Assembly: GCA_036381615.1 (NCBI GenBank)
Contig: DASVCL010000029.1
Span: 1-58,844, forward strand
Length of the DNA stretch: 58,844 nt
Direction of reading: 5' to 3'
From: CALANV01 sp036381615
GTDB lineage: Bacteria > Pseudomonadota > Alphaproteobacteria > CACIAM-22H2
Shown: in pieces, positions 26,712 to 34,739 of the stretch
Layout of the letters: each line of letters opens with the position of its first letter
Numbering within the stretch: the stretch's first letter is position 1
Translations under genes and position numbers: made by a program
Notes under the pieces: generated by a model
Seen by the model: the letters and a program-made list of their open reading frames with translations, nothing else
The model's database searches: none
What the model was told of the DNA's origin: nothing

Positions 26712-27917
26712 TCAGGTTCGCGCCGTTTCCGCAAGATACGACATCGCCGCTTGTACGCCACCCTTCTCATGCGGCACCTTGGCGAGGCTGAGGCCCATCT
26801 CGACGCCGGCGAGCGTGCCCATGAGCATCAGGTCGTTGAAGTCGCCCAGATGGCCGATCCGGAAGATCCTGCCCTTAAGTTTCCCCAGGCCCTGGCCCAG
26901 CGACAGGTCGAAGGCATCCAGGATCACGCGGCGCAGTTCGTCGGCATCATGTCCCTCCGGCATCAGCACGGCCGTGAGGGAGCCGGAATATTCCGCCGGG
27001 TTCTTGGCAACGATCTCGAGTCCCCAGGCACGCACGGCACGCCGGGTCGCCTCGGCGTGGCGCGCATGGCGCGCGAACACGTTGTCGAGCCCTTCCTCCA
27101 ACAGCATCGCGATCGCCTCGCGCAGGCCGTAGAGCAGGTTGGTGCCCGGCGTATACGGGAAGAAGCCGTTCTGGTTGGCGCTCAGCATCGCGCCCCAATC
27201 CCAGTACGAGCGCGGCAGCTTCGCGCTCTTGTTCGCGGCCAGCGCCTTGTCGCTGATCGCGTTGAACGACAGGCCGGGCGGCAGCATGAGGCCTTTCTGC
27301 GAGCCGCCGACGGTGACGTCGACGCCCCATTCGTCATGCCGATAATCGATCGAGGCAAGCGAGGAGATCGTGTCGACCAGGAACAGGGCCGGGTGCCTGG
27401 CGCGATCGATGGCCTTGCGCAGTTCGGCAATGCGGCTGGTGACGCCGGTCGAGGTCTCGTTGTGAACGGCCGCGACCGCCTTGATCCGATGCTGCTTGTC
27501 GGCGACGAGCTTCTCTTCGAGCGCCGCGGGATCGACGCCGTGGCGCCAATCGCCCGGCACGAAGTCGACCTCGAGGCCAAGCCGCTGCGCAAGCTCGCGC
27601 CACAGTGTGGCGAAATGGCCGGTCTCGAACATCAGCACGCGATCGCCGGGCGAAAGCGTATTGACCAGCGCCGCCTCCCAGGCGCCGGTGCCGGAGGCCG
27701 GATAAATCACGACCGGGCCCTTGGTCTTGAAGATCTGCTTCATGCCTTCGAGCACGTCGCGCCCCAGCCGTCCGAACTCCGGCCCGCGATGGTCGATCGT
27801 CGGACGATCGATCGCCCTCAGCACGCGATCGGGTACGTTGGTCGGCCCCGGAATCTGCAGGAAGTGCCGTCCGGCACGATGGCGATTGCTGTCCCGGGCC
27901 ATAGTACGCGTCGTCAT
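26712..27917 (-). CDS. class V aminotransferase, serine-glyoxylate aminotransferase-like
   Basis: 401-aa fold-type I PLP enzyme of the alanine/serine-glyoxylate aminotransferase group. Landmarks are QIPGPTNVPDRVL (21-33), PASGTGAWEAAL (73-84), DTISSL (182-187) and the PLP lysine in GGSQKGLMLPPG (Lys208). It transfers an amino group to glyoxylate in the serine cycle, photorespiration-type or glyoxylate-assimilation routes; L-aspartate-glyoxylate enzymes share this fold and cannot be excluded. The start overlaps the stop of the GntR gene (ATGA), with AGGAGA upstream. The hydroxypyruvate isomerase and the FAD/Fe-S 2-hydroxyacid oxidase a few kb away fit C2/C3 oxoacid metabolism. Confidence 0.88.
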   Translation of the reverse strand: MTTRTMARDSNRHRAGRHFLQIPGPTNVPDRVLRAIDRPTIDHRGPEFGRLGRDVLEGMKQIFKTKGPVVIYPASGTGAWEAALVNTLSPGDRVLMFETGHFATLWRELAQRLGLEVDFVPGDWRHGVDPAALEEKLVADKQHRIKAVAAVHNETSTGVTSRIAELRKAIDRARHPALFLVDTISSLASIDYRHDEWGVDVTVGGSQKGLMLPPGLSFNAISDKALAANKSAKLPRSYWDWGAMLSANQNGFFPYTPGTNLLYGLREAIAMLLEEGLDNVFARHARHAEATRRAVRAWGLEIVAKNPAEYSGSLTAVLMPEGHDADELRRVILDAFDLSLGQGLGKLKGRIFRIGHLGDFNDLMLMGTLAGVEMGLSLAKVPHEKGGVQAAMSYLAETART

Positions 27918-28627
27918 GAGACGTCTCCTGGTTCGTCGCGCAATGCGGCCGCCGCCGCATACGCCTTGTGTCGCAAATGCTCGGTCATGAGTCGGGCGAG
28001 CGTCGTGCCGTCGCGCGCCACGAGCGCCGCAAGGATCGCCTCGTGCTCGCGCACCGCCTCGTCCCAGCGCGCCGGCGACAGGTTCGCCGCATAGCGCGCG
28101 CGACGGATGCGGATCGCAAGGCCGTTGTAGATGCCGGCCAGCACACTGTTTCCGGCGATCTCGACGATGCGGCGGTGGATTGCCTGGTTCAGGTCGAAAT
28201 ACCCGGGCCGGTCGCCGGCGTGATATCGTTCCACCATCCGTGCATGGAGGGCGCGGATCTCCTCGATTTCGCTGTCACGGATTCGGCGGCAAGCCGCTTC
28301 GCCTGCGGCGGCCTCGAGCACGGCCATCACCGCGAACATCTCTTCCGCCTCCTTGGGCGTGAGCCGCGTGACCTCCGCGCCCCGGTTGGGCAGCAGCCTG
28401 ATCAGACCCTCGGCGGCCAACACCTTGAGGGCCTCGCGCAACGGCGTCCGCGACACGCCGAACCGCTCGCACAACATCTTTTCCGGGACACGCGTCCCCG
28501 GCGCGAGCTCGCCTTCGAGAACGAGTTCCCGCAACCGGGCGACGACCTCGTCATGAAGTGACACCCGGCGGATCGGAACAGTCGCGCGGGTCCCGACTTC
28601 GGGCCCGGAATGCACGCTGCCGCTCAC
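27914..28627 (-). CDS. GntR-family regulator with FCD domain
   Basis: 237-aa regulator. The winged helix is at about residues 22-88 (CERFGVSRTPLREALKVLAAEGL) and the FCD ligand domain at about 95-220, with metal-type ligands suggested by DLNQAIHRRI and REHEAIL. The start is a GTG at 28625-28627, with a GAGAGGG ribosome site. It is translationally coupled to the aminotransferase gene (4-base overlap). A good promoter with an overlapping palindrome lies upstream, so it likely represses itself and the aminotransferase-LysE unit, and may affect the divergent exported hydratase-like gene. Confidence 0.88.
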   Translation of the reverse strand: MSGSVHSGPEVGTRATVPIRRVSLHDEVVARLRELVLEGELAPGTRVPEKMLCERFGVSRTPLREALKVLAAEGLIRLLPNRGAEVTRLTPKEAEEMFAVMAVLEAAAGEAACRRIRDSEIEEIRALHARMVERYHAGDRPGYFDLNQAIHRRIVEIAGNSVLAGIYNGLAIRIRRARYAANLSPARWDEAVREHEAILAALVARDGTTLARLMTEHLRHKAYAAAAALRDEPGDVS

Positions 28628-28662
28628 CCGTCAGCACCCTCTCTTGCCAGGCGCGATTGAGT

Positions 28663-28677
28663 AATGCATTTTGCATT
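28663..28677. promoter_or_regulatory. palindromic operator of the GntR-FCD regulator
   Basis: AATGCA-TTT-TGCATT: perfect 6-bp arms with a 3-base centre, lying 35 bases upstream of the GntR GTG start. It overlaps the last two bases of the predicted -10 box on the minus strand, an ideal site for autorepression. TGCA-type palindromes with short spacers fit FCD-type GntR operators. Confidence 0.7.
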
Positions 28678-28704
28678 CATAATGAAAAGCGGTGTTGCGG
28701 TCAA
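28676..28704 (-). promoter_or_regulatory. sigma70-type promoter for the GntR-aminotransferase unit
   Basis: On the minus strand, -35 TTGACC (28699-28704) and -10 TATGAA (28676-28681) are separated by exactly 17 bases. The match is good for a GC-rich genome, and the palindromic operator directly overlaps the -10 box. Confidence 0.6.
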
Positions 28705-28818
28705 ATCCGGCTATGCCGATATGCCGGTCGACGGGGCTGAGGCTGTCCCGACCGCCGGATTCCGTTGCACCATCCGGCCCGACACGTCTAATGGCGCGAC
28801 ATGATCAGGAGGATCTCC

Positions 28819-29682
28819 ATGCGTCGTCTTGCCGCCGTCTGCCTTCTCGGCGCCGTCCTTGCGTTGCCGGCCGCAGCCCAAACGCCATGCGGCCCGGCGG
28901 GCTACCCGAGCGAGCTTGCCGACGCCTGGCTGAAACGCAGATCCGTCGCCAGCCCGGGCGAGGCACTGACCATGGCGGAGGGGATCTGCATCCGGGCACG
29001 GCTCGTCGACCTCCTCGCCAAGACCCAGGGCAAACCGATCGGCTACAAGGTCGGCTTGACTTCCCCCGCCGCGCAGCAGACCCTCGGCGTAAACACGCCG
29101 GTCGCCGGCATCCTGCTGGAAAAAATGATTGTCGCGGATGGCGCGGTCGTTCCGGCGAACTTCGGCGCGCGCCCGATCTTCGAGAGCGACCTGATCGCGA
29201 CCGTGCGCGACGAGGGCGTCAATGATGCGAACTCGCCGCTCGACGTCGCCGCGCACATCGTCACGATCCAGCCGTTCATCGAGCTTGCCGATCTGATGCT
29301 TGCCGAAGGACAGAAGATGACCGGTGCCATCGTCGCGGCCATCAATGTCGGCGCCCGACGCGGCGTCGTCGGCGACCCCGTGCTCGTGCGTGCCGAACCG
29401 GCCTTCGTCGACGCGCTGGCGAACATGGAGGTGACCCTGACCGACGGCAGCGGGGCCGAACTCGGCAAGGCGCCCGGCCGCGCGATCCTGGGCCATCCGT
29501 TCAATGCCGTGATCTTCCTCGCCAAGGATCTCGCTGCCCGCGGCCAGCGTCTGAAGGCCGGAGACGTCATCAGCCTCGGCTCGTTTGGTCGCCCGCTGCC
29601 GCCGAAGGCCGGACAGAAGGTTACGGCGCGCTACGAAGGCCTTCCGACCGGCCCCATGACAGTGTCGGTCTCGTTCAAATAG
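28819..29682 (+). CDS. exported FAH/2-keto-4-pentenoate hydratase-like protein
   Basis: 287 aa. It starts with a clear Sec signal peptide (MRRLAAVCLLGAVLALPAAAQ), followed by a domain like 2-keto-4-pentenoate hydratases and fumarylacetoacetate hydrolases (GKPIGYKVGLTSPAAQQTLG; GHPFNAVIFLAKDLAARG). The metal-site region reads FESD then PFIELAD, keeping acidic ligands. The AGGAGG ribosome site 6 bases before the ATG fixes the start, so the signal peptide is genuine. Family members are normally cytosolic enzymes of aromatic breakdown, so a periplasmic version is unusual. It lies 7 bases before the FAD/Fe-S oxidoreductase gene. The substrate is unknown. Confidence 0.82.
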   Translation: MRRLAAVCLLGAVLALPAAAQTPCGPAGYPSELADAWLKRRSVASPGEALTMAEGICIRARLVDLLAKTQGKPIGYKVGLTSPAAQQTLGVNTPVAGILLEKMIVADGAVVPANFGARPIFESDLIATVRDEGVNDANSPLDVAAHIVTIQPFIELADLMLAEGQKMTGAIVAAINVGARRGVVGDPVLVRAEPAFVDALANMEVTLTDGSGAELGKAPGRAILGHPFNAVIFLAKDLAARGQRLKAGDVISLGSFGRPLPPKAGQKVTARYEGLPTGPMTVSVSFK

Positions 29683-29689
29683 GTGGTCG

Positions 29690-32656
29690 ATGCCGCTCGA
29701 TGAGCGCGCCCCTTCCCGGATACCGCGCGCCGCCAACATAACGCCGGGTGACAGCCGTCTTGCCGCGCGGCTCCGAAAGGAGCTCGAGGGTGAAGTCCTT
29801 TTCGATGCGTTCAGCCGCGGACGCTATTCGACCGATGCCTCGATCTACCAGATCGAACCGATCGGCGTGGTCGTTCCGAAGCGCGTCGACGACATCACGG
29901 CCGCGATACAGATTGCGCGCGAGGAAGGTGTACCCGTCCTGCCGCGCGGCGGCGGAACCTCGCAATGCGGCCAGACGGTCGGCCGCGCCCTCGTCGTCGA
30001 TACGTCGAAGTATCTGAGCCGCGTGCTCAGCGTCGACACCGACGCGCGCACCTGCTGGGTGGAACCCGGCGTCACGCTCGATGCGCTCCAGAAACGGCTG
30101 AAGCCGCACGGCCTCACCTTTCCCGTCGACATTTCGACGGGCAGCCGCGCCACGCTCGGCGGCATGGCGGGCAACAACTCCTGCGGCTCGCGCTCGATCC
30201 GGTACGGCAACATGGTGCACAACGTCCGCGCCATCGATGCCGTGCTCGCCGACGGCACGACGGTGCAGTTCGGCGAAGTGCCGGAAGATATCGACGGGTT
30301 CCCCGCCCAGCCACGCTACCTTGAACTCATCCGGCGGTCGCGCGCGATCGCCGACAGCGTTGCCGACGAACTCAGGTCGGACCGCTGGCCGCGTCTGCTG
30401 CGCCGGGTCGGCGGCTACAACATCGACATGATCCGGCCGCATACCGTACCCGGTCTCAACCGGAACGAGCCCGGCCACAACATGGCGAAGCTGCTCGTCG
30501 GCTCCGAAGGCACGCTCGCGTTCTTCACGCGTCTCCAGCTTCACCTCTCCCCCATTCCGCCGGCACGCGTGCTCGGCGTCTGCCATTTCCCGACCTTCTA
30601 CCAGGCGATGGACGCGACGCAGCACATCGTGAAGCTCGACCCGTCGGCGGTGGAGCTCGTCGATCGCACGATGATCGAGCTGTCGCGCGACATCGCCATG
30701 TTCCGCCCGGTGGTCGATCGCTTCGTCCGCGGCGCGCCGGATGCCATCCTGCTGGTCGAGTTCGCCGGCGAGGATCTCGCGGCCGAGACCCGGAAACTCA
30801 AGCGGCTGGTCGAGCTGATGGGCGATCTCGGCTTCCCGGACAGCGTCGTCGAGGCGACCGATCCGGCCTTCCAGAACGCGATCTGGGAGGTCCGCAAGCA
30901 GGGCCTCAACATCATGATGTCGATGAAGGGCGACGGAAAGCCGGTGTCCTTCATCGAGGACTGCGCCGTGCCGCTCGAGAATCTCGCCGAATACACCGAT
31001 CGGCTGACCAGGGTGTTCCGCAAATACGGCACCGAAGGCACCTGGTACGCCCATGCCTCGGTCGGCACCCTCCACGTCCGTCCCATCATCAACCTCAAGG
31101 ACCCGGACGGCGCCCGGAAAATGCGCGCCATCGCCGAAGAGGCGTTCGCGATCGTGCGCGAATACAAGGGCTCGCACTCCGGCGAGCACGGCGACGGCCT
31201 CGTGCGCTCCGAATTCCACGAGAAGATGTTCGGGTCGCGGATCGTGCGCGCGTTCGAGGCGGTGAAGGACAGCTTTGACCCGGACGGTCTGTTCAATCCG
31301 GGCAAGATCGTGCGGCCGCCCAAGATGGACGACCGCACCCTCTTCCGCTATCCGCCGGGCTATCGTGCGCTGCCGATCGAGACGGCGCTCGACTGGTCCG
31401 CCTGGGGCGGTTTCGCCGGCGCCGTCGAGATGTGCAACAATAACGGCGAGTGCCGGAAATTCGATGCGGGCGTGATGTGCCCCTCGTATCGCGTCACGCG
31501 CGACGAGCAGCACCTGACGCGCGGACGCGCCAACACGTTGCGGCTTGCCGTCAGCGGCCAGCTTGGGCCCGACGCCCTCACCTCGGACGAGATGCGGGCG
31601 ACCCTCGACCTTTGCGTTTCCTGCAAGGGCTGCAAGCGCGAATGTCCGACCGGCGTCGACATGGCGCGCATGAAGATCGAGTTCAGGCACGCCTGGGTAC
31701 GACGCCATGGACTTTCGCTGCGGGCACGGCTCATCGCGTATCTGCCGCGCTATGCACCGATCGCGTCCAGGCTCGCCCCGCTCCTCAACCTGCGCGACCG
31801 CATACCGGGGCTTGCGCTCGTCACGGAGAAGCTCCTCGGCTTCAGTGCCCGGCGCACGCTGCCCGCCTGGCGCCGCGACCGGTTCGGGGACGACGAAGTA
31901 CGTACCGGCCCGGCGACCAAGGAGGTCGCCCTGTTCGTCGATACCTTCACCCGATACTTCGAACCGGAGAACGCACGCGCCGCCATCCGCGTGCTCGAGG
32001 CGGCAGGCTATCGCGTGCACCTTCCGGCCGCGCCGGACGGCAACCGGCCGCTCTGTTGCGGCCGGACCTTCCTCGCCGAAGGCCTTGTTGCCGAAGCACG
32101 AGCGGAAGCGCGTCGCATGCTGGACGCGCTCCGGCCCTATGTCGAACGGGGCGTCGCCATCGTGGGGCTGGAGCCTTCGTGCCTGTTCACGCTGAAGGAT
32201 GAATTCGCGGCCATGATGCCGGGCGCCCAGGTGGATGCGCTCGCCGCGCGCGCCATGCTGTTCGAGGAGTTCCTCGTCGCCGAGCAGAAGGCCGGCCGCC
32301 TCGACCTGAAACTGAAGCCGCTGACGCAGCGCAAGGCGCTGGTTCATGGGCACTGCCACCAGAAGGCCTTCGGCGCGATGGCCGCGGTCCAGGCCGCACT
32401 CCGTCTCATCCCCGGTCTGGACGTGCAGGTCGTGGAGTCGAGCTGCTGCGGCATGGCCGGAGCCTTCGGCTACGAGGCCGAGCATTACGACGTTTCGATG
32501 AAGATGGCGGAGATGTCGATTCTGCCCGCGGTGCGGGCCGCGGGCGACGACACGTTGCTCGTCGCCGATGGCACCTCCTGCCGACATCAGATCCGCGACG
32601 GCGCCGCACGCGAGGCGGTGCACGTCGCACGTGTCCTCGAACGTGCGCTTGTATGA
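29690..32656 (+). CDS. FAD-linked oxidase / Fe-S 2-hydroxyacid dehydrogenase fusion
   Basis: 988-aa fusion of a GlcD-type flavoprotein and a GlcF-type Fe-S protein, resembling YdiJ-like D-2-hydroxyacid dehydrogenases. The FAD-binding PCMH domain (about 45-225) has LPRGGGTSQCGQ and DISTGSRATLGGMAGNNSCG. The FAD-oxidase C-terminal domain spans about 290-545 and ends with DPDGLFNPGKIV. Fe-S ligands follow: CNNNGEC...MCPSY (from about 582) and CVSCKGCKRECPTG (about 640-653). Two CCG domains come last (PLCCGRTF, SSCCGMAGAFG). Candidate substrates are glycolate, D-lactate or D-2-hydroxyglutarate, with electrons passed to the respiratory chain. The exported hydratase-like gene is directly upstream. 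Confidence 0.9.
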   Translation: MPLDERAPSRIPRAANITPGDSRLAARLRKELEGEVLFDAFSRGRYSTDASIYQIEPIGVVVPKRVDDITAAIQIAREEGVPVLPRGGGTSQCGQTVGRALVVDTSKYLSRVLSVDTDARTCWVEPGVTLDALQKRLKPHGLTFPVDISTGSRATLGGMAGNNSCGSRSIRYGNMVHNVRAIDAVLADGTTVQFGEVPEDIDGFPAQPRYLELIRRSRAIADSVADELRSDRWPRLLRRVGGYNIDMIRPHTVPGLNRNEPGHNMAKLLVGSEGTLAFFTRLQLHLSPIPPARVLGVCHFPTFYQAMDATQHIVKLDPSAVELVDRTMIELSRDIAMFRPVVDRFVRGAPDAILLVEFAGEDLAAETRKLKRLVELMGDLGFPDSVVEATDPAFQNAIWEVRKQGLNIMMSMKGDGKPVSFIEDCAVPLENLAEYTDRLTRVFRKYGTEGTWYAHASVGTLHVRPIINLKDPDGARKMRAIAEEAFAIVREYKGSHSGEHGDGLVRSEFHEKMFGSRIVRAFEAVKDSFDPDGLFNPGKIVRPPKMDDRTLFRYPPGYRALPIETALDWSAWGGFAGAVEMCNNNGECRKFDAGVMCPSYRVTRDEQHLTRGRANTLRLAVSGQLGPDALTSDEMRATLDLCVSCKGCKRECPTGVDMARMKIEFRHAWVRRHGLSLRARLIAYLPRYAPIASRLAPLLNLRDRIPGLALVTEKLLGFSARRTLPAWRRDRFGDDEVRTGPATKEVALFVDTFTRYFEPENARAAIRVLEAAGYRVHLPAAPDGNRPLCCGRTFLAEGLVAEARAEARRMLDALRPYVERGVAIVGLEPSCLFTLKDEFAAMMPGAQVDALAARAMLFEEFLVAEQKAGRLDLKLKPLTQRKALVHGHCHQKAFGAMAAVQAALRLIPGLDVQVVESSCCGMAGAFGYEAEHYDVSMKMAEMSILPAVRAAGDDTLLVADGTSCRHQIRDGAAREAVHVARVLERALV

Positions 32657-32898
32657 CGGCGAAGGCCCTTGCCGCATCCGGGACGGGTCACGGCACCCCC
32701 CCTTCCCGTCGCGGCTACGGCCGTGTTCGCGTCCACCGCTATGCCGCGAAGCTCATCCGGCACTCGGCGGCCGACGGCGGGCCGGCGATCGGCGCGCTCG
32801 CGACGATCCTTCCGGCAGGCGCAAGCGTTATTGTCACTGTCGCCGGCGCCCGCACTGTCGCGGTGCTCGCGCGAGGTCTGCTGCTGAAGCCGGAGTAG
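32653..32898 (+). CDS. possible small protein (uncertain)
   Basis: An 81-codon open frame whose ATG overlaps the stop of the large oxidoreductase gene (ATGA) and which ends 6 bases before the methyltransferase start. The second half is hydrophobic (GALATILPAGASVIVTVAGARTVAVLARGLLL), as a short membrane segment would be. Composition is ordinary for random GC-rich frames and no family is recognised, so it may be only filler in a 248-base gap. Confidence 0.3.
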   Translation: MTAKALAASGTGHGTPPSRRGYGRVRVHRYAAKLIRHSAADGGPAIGALATILPAGASVIVTVAGARTVAVLARGLLLKPE

Positions 32899-32904
32899 TC
32901 GAAC

Positions 32905-33732
32905 TTGCCGATCAATCAAGATGTCGAATTCCATTACGCGCGCGGCGACTTGGTTGCGGCCCTCCGCGAGGCGCTGAAGGCGGCCGGCAAGCATCCGACC
33001 GCCCTGACGGTCGACGACCTGACCGTCATCGACCAGATGCACGTGCGCGGGCGCGAGGCCACGCGCGAGCTCGCCCGGCGCCTCGACCTGACGCCCGACA
33101 CGCGCGTCCTCGACGTCGGCAGCGGTATCGGCGGCCCGTCACGTCTGCTCGCGGCCGAGTATGGTTGCCACGTCGTGGGGATCGACATCACCGACGACTA
33201 TTGTCGGGCGGCGACGGCGATCGCGCATTGGCTCGGCCTCGACGGCCGTCTTGAATATCGTCATGGCGACGCGCTGGCGATGCCATTCGGTGACGCGAGC
33301 TTCGACGTCGTGTGGACGCAGCACGCGGCGATGAACATTCCGGACAAGGCGCGGCTCTATGCCGAGATCTTCCGCGTGCTCAGGCCGAATGGCCGCCTTG
33401 CCCTCTACGACGTGCTGCAGGGACCGGGCGGCGCGCCGCATTTCCCGGTGCCGTGGGCGTCCGAGCCCGCAATCAGCTTTCTCGTCACGCCCGACGAGCT
33501 GCGGCGACTGCTGGAAGGCGCCGGCTTCGCCACGGAGAGCTGGACGGACCGAAGCGCCGAGGGATGCGCATGGGCACGACGGACGGACGAGCGCCTGTCC
33601 GCGGGCGCCGCGCCGCCGCTCGGCGGCGCCCTTCTCCACGGCGGCGATTTCGCGGTCAAAGTGAAGAACCTCCGCCGCAACCTCGAAGAACAGCGGATCG
33701 TCCTGATCGAGGCGATCTGCCGACGTCCCTGA
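32905..33732 (+). CDS. class I SAM-dependent methyltransferase
   Basis: 275-aa methyltransferase. The SAM-binding motif I is VLDVGSGIGG (residues 68-77), followed by GIDITDDYC and the motif II-like VVWTQHAAMNIPDK. The pattern resembles the small-molecule N- or C-methyltransferases annotated as sarcosine/dimethylglycine methyltransferase-like. The best start is a TTG at 32905 with CGGAG 9 bases upstream; the next Met is at residue 45, inside the fold. Substrate unknown. Confidence 0.82.
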   Translation: MPINQDVEFHYARGDLVAALREALKAAGKHPTALTVDDLTVIDQMHVRGREATRELARRLDLTPDTRVLDVGSGIGGPSRLLAAEYGCHVVGIDITDDYCRAATAIAHWLGLDGRLEYRHGDALAMPFGDASFDVVWTQHAAMNIPDKARLYAEIFRVLRPNGRLALYDVLQGPGGAPHFPVPWASEPAISFLVTPDELRRLLEGAGFATESWTDRSAEGCAWARRTDERLSAGAAPPLGGALLHGGDFAVKVKNLRRNLEEQRIVLIEAICRRP

Positions 33733-33932
33733 GCCGCCGACCCCGGGGGCATCAGCGCGCCGGGCACACCTGGACGGACGACGCTTCGCCTTCCGCTTTA
33801 AAGAAGCTTGGTAGAGCGCTTCCCGGCTGTGCCCGCGCGTCGCCGGATCGCTCGCACGGTGCGGCACGCAAAAACGTTTGCCGGCCGCAACGCCTGGCCT
33901 TAAACAACCGACAGACAACTGGGCCGATCGTC

Positions 33933-34739
33933 ATGCCCCGCTTTTCGGCAAACCTTTCGATGCTCTTCGGCGAAGTCGCGCCGGTGGCCCGGATCGAGGC
34001 CGCGCGACGGGCGGGTTTCGATGGCGTCGAGATCCAGTTTCCTTACGAGATCCCGGTAGAGGATCTCGCCAAAGCCTGTCACAGCGCGCGGCTTCCGCTG
34101 GTACTGATCAATATTCCGGCCGGCGATTTCACGAAGGGCGACCGGGGCCTAGGCGCGCTGCCGGGACGGGAGGCCGAGTTTCGCGCCGCCGTCGACCTCG
34201 CGCGGACCTATGCCGCTGCACTCCAGGTCGGGCGGGTTAATCTGCTGGCCGGCGTTCCCGGGCCGCATGTAGAGCCGGCCCGTTGCCGGGCGACGCTCGT
34301 CGACAACATCCGTTACGCCGCCCGTGTCCTGGGCGACATCGGCGTGACCGTCTGCATCGAGGCGATCAACAGCCGCGACGTACCCGGCTTTTTCGTCAAC
34401 GACCCCGATCAGGCGATCTCGATCCTGGACGAGGCCGGCGTTCCCAATGCCGCCCTGCAATACGACCTCTATCACATGCAGATCATGCGCGGGGATCTGA
34501 TCCCGACCCTGACGCGCCTCAAGCACCGGATTGGTCACATCCAGTTTGCCGACACGCCGGGCCGGCACGAACCGGGCACGGGCGAGATAAATTTCGAGAA
34601 CGTGTTCGAGGCCCTGGACCGCATCGGCTATGACGGATGGGTCGGCGCCGAGTACGTGCCCCGCACCACGACGGCCGAAAGCCTGGGCTGGCTCGAGGCG
34701 TGGCGCGCCCGCGCCGTCCGCACTAAGCTCGTCGGATGA
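33933..34739 (+). CDS. hyi: hydroxypyruvate isomerase family protein (Hyi/OtnI)
   Basis: 268-aa TIM-barrel isomerase of the xylose-isomerase-like group. It begins MPRFSANLSMLF, typical of the family, and has metal-binding/catalytic Glu143 (VCIEAINSRD), Asp178 (QYDLYH), Gln204 (IGHIQFAD) and Glu240 (GAEYVP). It interconverts hydroxypyruvate and tartronate semialdehyde (EC 5.3.1.22), or 2-oxo- and 3-oxo-tetronate in the OtnI branch (EC 5.3.1.35). The frame is open upstream, but the start at 33933 is clear by homology; the ribosome site is weak. Its stop overlaps the ATG of a solute-binding-protein gene (ATGA), tying it to the transporter that follows. Confidence 0.9.
   Translation: MPRFSANLSMLFGEVAPVARIEAARRAGFDGVEIQFPYEIPVEDLAKACHSARLPLVLINIPAGDFTKGDRGLGALPGREAEFRAAVDLARTYAAALQVGRVNLLAGVPGPHVEPARCRATLVDNIRYAARVLGDIGVTVCIEAINSRDVPGFFVNDPDQAISILDEAGVPNAALQYDLYHMQIMRGDLIPTLTRLKHRIGHIQFADTPGRHEPGTGEINFENVFEALDRIGYDGWVGAEYVPRTTTAESLGWLEAWRARAVRTKLVG

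Noticed and set aside
26712..27917. Aminotransferase as part of the beta-hydroxyaspartate cycle
   Set aside because: The enzyme fold would fit, but no hydroxyaspartate aldolase, dehydratase or iminosuccinate reductase gene is adjacent, and the regulator is GntR rather than the type usually linked to that cycle.
29675..32677. 1000-codon open frame on the minus strand
   Set aside because: It is exactly antisense to the FAD/Fe-S oxidoreductase gene, whose domains and cysteine motifs are clear. Long antisense frames are common at this GC content, and this one shows no domain.
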